The notes under the pieces: generated by a model | Told to the model about the DNA's origin: nothing | The model's input: only the letters and a program-made list of their open reading frames with translations | Database searches by the model: none | Translations under genes and position numbers: made by a program | Origin: Brachycybe producta | Taxonomy: Eukaryota > Arthropoda > Diplopoda > Playtdesmida > Andrognathidae | Length of the DNA stretch: 64,000 nucleotides | Direction of reading: 5' to 3' | NCBI GenBank assembly: GCA_036925085.1 | Contig: JAUPFP010000009.1 | Coordinates: 1,656,001 to 1,720,000, forward strand | Shown: positions 63,097-64,000 of the stretch, piece by piece | How positions within the stretch are numbered: the stretch's first letter is position 1 | Layout: each line of letters starts with the position of its first letter

Positions 63097-63412
63097 GCCG
63101 ATGCTACACGTAGCAACAATTCAGCAACATAGCTGTGATGCTCTATTGTTTCATGCAAGTTGAAACATCTGTCATAACAGCAACAAACCCGAATTGTTGC
63201 TCACAGATTGAAAACAACAGAATTTTTAAATAGAACTTGGTTCTATTTTCGAGCAACCATTTCCGCCAACAGCCAATAAAAAACGGCTTGAATAATCACA
63301 TGACTATTTCAAATTTTCAACTGATGAAAGAAGAGGAAGGAAGAGACGAAACAAAATGTCTACAGTTTTTTGCTCACAACTTCTTTGTTTCATTGGTTGT
63401 TGCTTTTATGTA
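63097..63412. mobile_element. Probable TTAA-type element with GCTACACGTAGCAAC end
   Basis: TTAA at 63093-63096, then GCCGATGCTACACGTAGCAA. AACAATTC/GAATTGTTGCTC motifs occur in both orientations inside. The right end is probably near GGTTGTTGCTTTTATG, where the next element begins. Confidence 0.45.
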
Positions 63413-64000
63413 AAGCCAGTATCACACTAACAACCTCCAATGCAATTCAACTTGCAATGCAACTCATGATGTGACTTGCAACTAAAACTTTGAAATAAAC
63501 TTCTATATCACACTACGCAACCTAATTGCCACTCAAGTTTTCAAAACTTCGTTTATGTCAAGGGGCAGACACATTCGGGTGAATCTCGTACGGTATCGGA
63601 AACTATTTTACTTTTAATCCGCGTTTTACTGAATTTTAAAATTTCTATTCTATTCTAGATATCCACTAAAATGCGGCTAAAAAGTAAAAAGACTTTCCAT
63701 CCACACGATCTGCTGTGAATCTTAGTGAAAATCGTACAGGATTTTCTTCAACATCTGCCCCCATGGTTTGTGTCCTTATTGTGATCAACTAACAGAAAGT
63801 TCATACACCGGAAATCATGAAACCGGGAATTCGTTAAATACATATGTCATTTCCGGCAAATGGCCTGATTGGTTGTTTGTCAGAAAGTTGACTTGAAACG
63901 TCTCTCAAAGTTGAACCTGGTTTGACACTAGTTAAAAGGAAAGTTTTATCAAGTCGCATGTCACATCACACTATAAACATTGAAGTTGCATGTCGCATTG
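63413..64000. mobile_element. Foldback family F3, copy 2, cut by the window edge
   Basis: Starts GCCAGTATCACACTAACAAC after TAAA. It shares AACTTCTAT(A/G)TATCACACTA, TGATTGGTTGTTTGTCAGAA and TTTGACACTAGTTAAAAG with 33598-34279. The right end lies beyond the window. Confidence 0.75.

Overview
The window looks like AT-rich, intron-rich nuclear DNA of an arthropod. It holds exons of a neuron navigator (NAV/sickie) gene, a small secreted lipid-binding gene of the JHBP/takeout/group-7-allergen fold, and an interstitial array built from the arthropod telomere pentamer CCTAA. A chelicerate is possible from the look of the lipid-binding protein, but that is only a guess. There are no bacterial operons and no RNA genes that I can recognise.

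Bases 1-10,420 are retroelement debris. A decayed, proline-rich gag-like region runs to about 2.9 kb. It is followed by a polypurine tract and an LTR-like repeat (3240-3635). A minus-strand CR1/L2-like LINE occupies 4255-8971, with an SGNH-esterase ORF1, an endonuclease and a reverse transcriptase. The LINE is interrupted by a solo LTR (4937-5704, CATG duplications) and carries inactivating changes. Other LINE fragments lie at 10.1-10.4 kb and 59.5-60.2 kb.

Bases 12,405-24,701 carry the C-terminal 14 exons of a neuron navigator gene on the minus strand. All splice phases agree and the exons join into 797 codons plus stop. They encode coiled coil, a basic/Ser-rich segment, the AAA+ ATPase (Walker A GPSGTGKT, Walker B LDNLHH) and the conserved C-terminus ending ESTL. 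A small upstream exon (60525-60611) and a possible alternative first exon (42583-43179) imply that the gene covers most of the window and that its 5' part lies beyond the right edge.

Bases 24.7-60.5 kb, and what follows, behave as a giant intron packed with nonautonomous elements. These include many foldback elements that end at TTAA; a palindromic family carrying TGACGTCA, GGGCGG and CCAAT-type motifs; hAT-like, pogo/Tigger-like and Tc1/mariner pieces; a 32-bp minisatellite with no stop codon in any of six frames; alternating purine-pyrimidine minisatellites; and the CCTAA-derived array. Nested on the plus strand in this interval is an intact two-exon gene (51836-52579) for a secreted protein of about 211 residues. 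Apart from it and the NAV exons, I see no intact host coding sequence.
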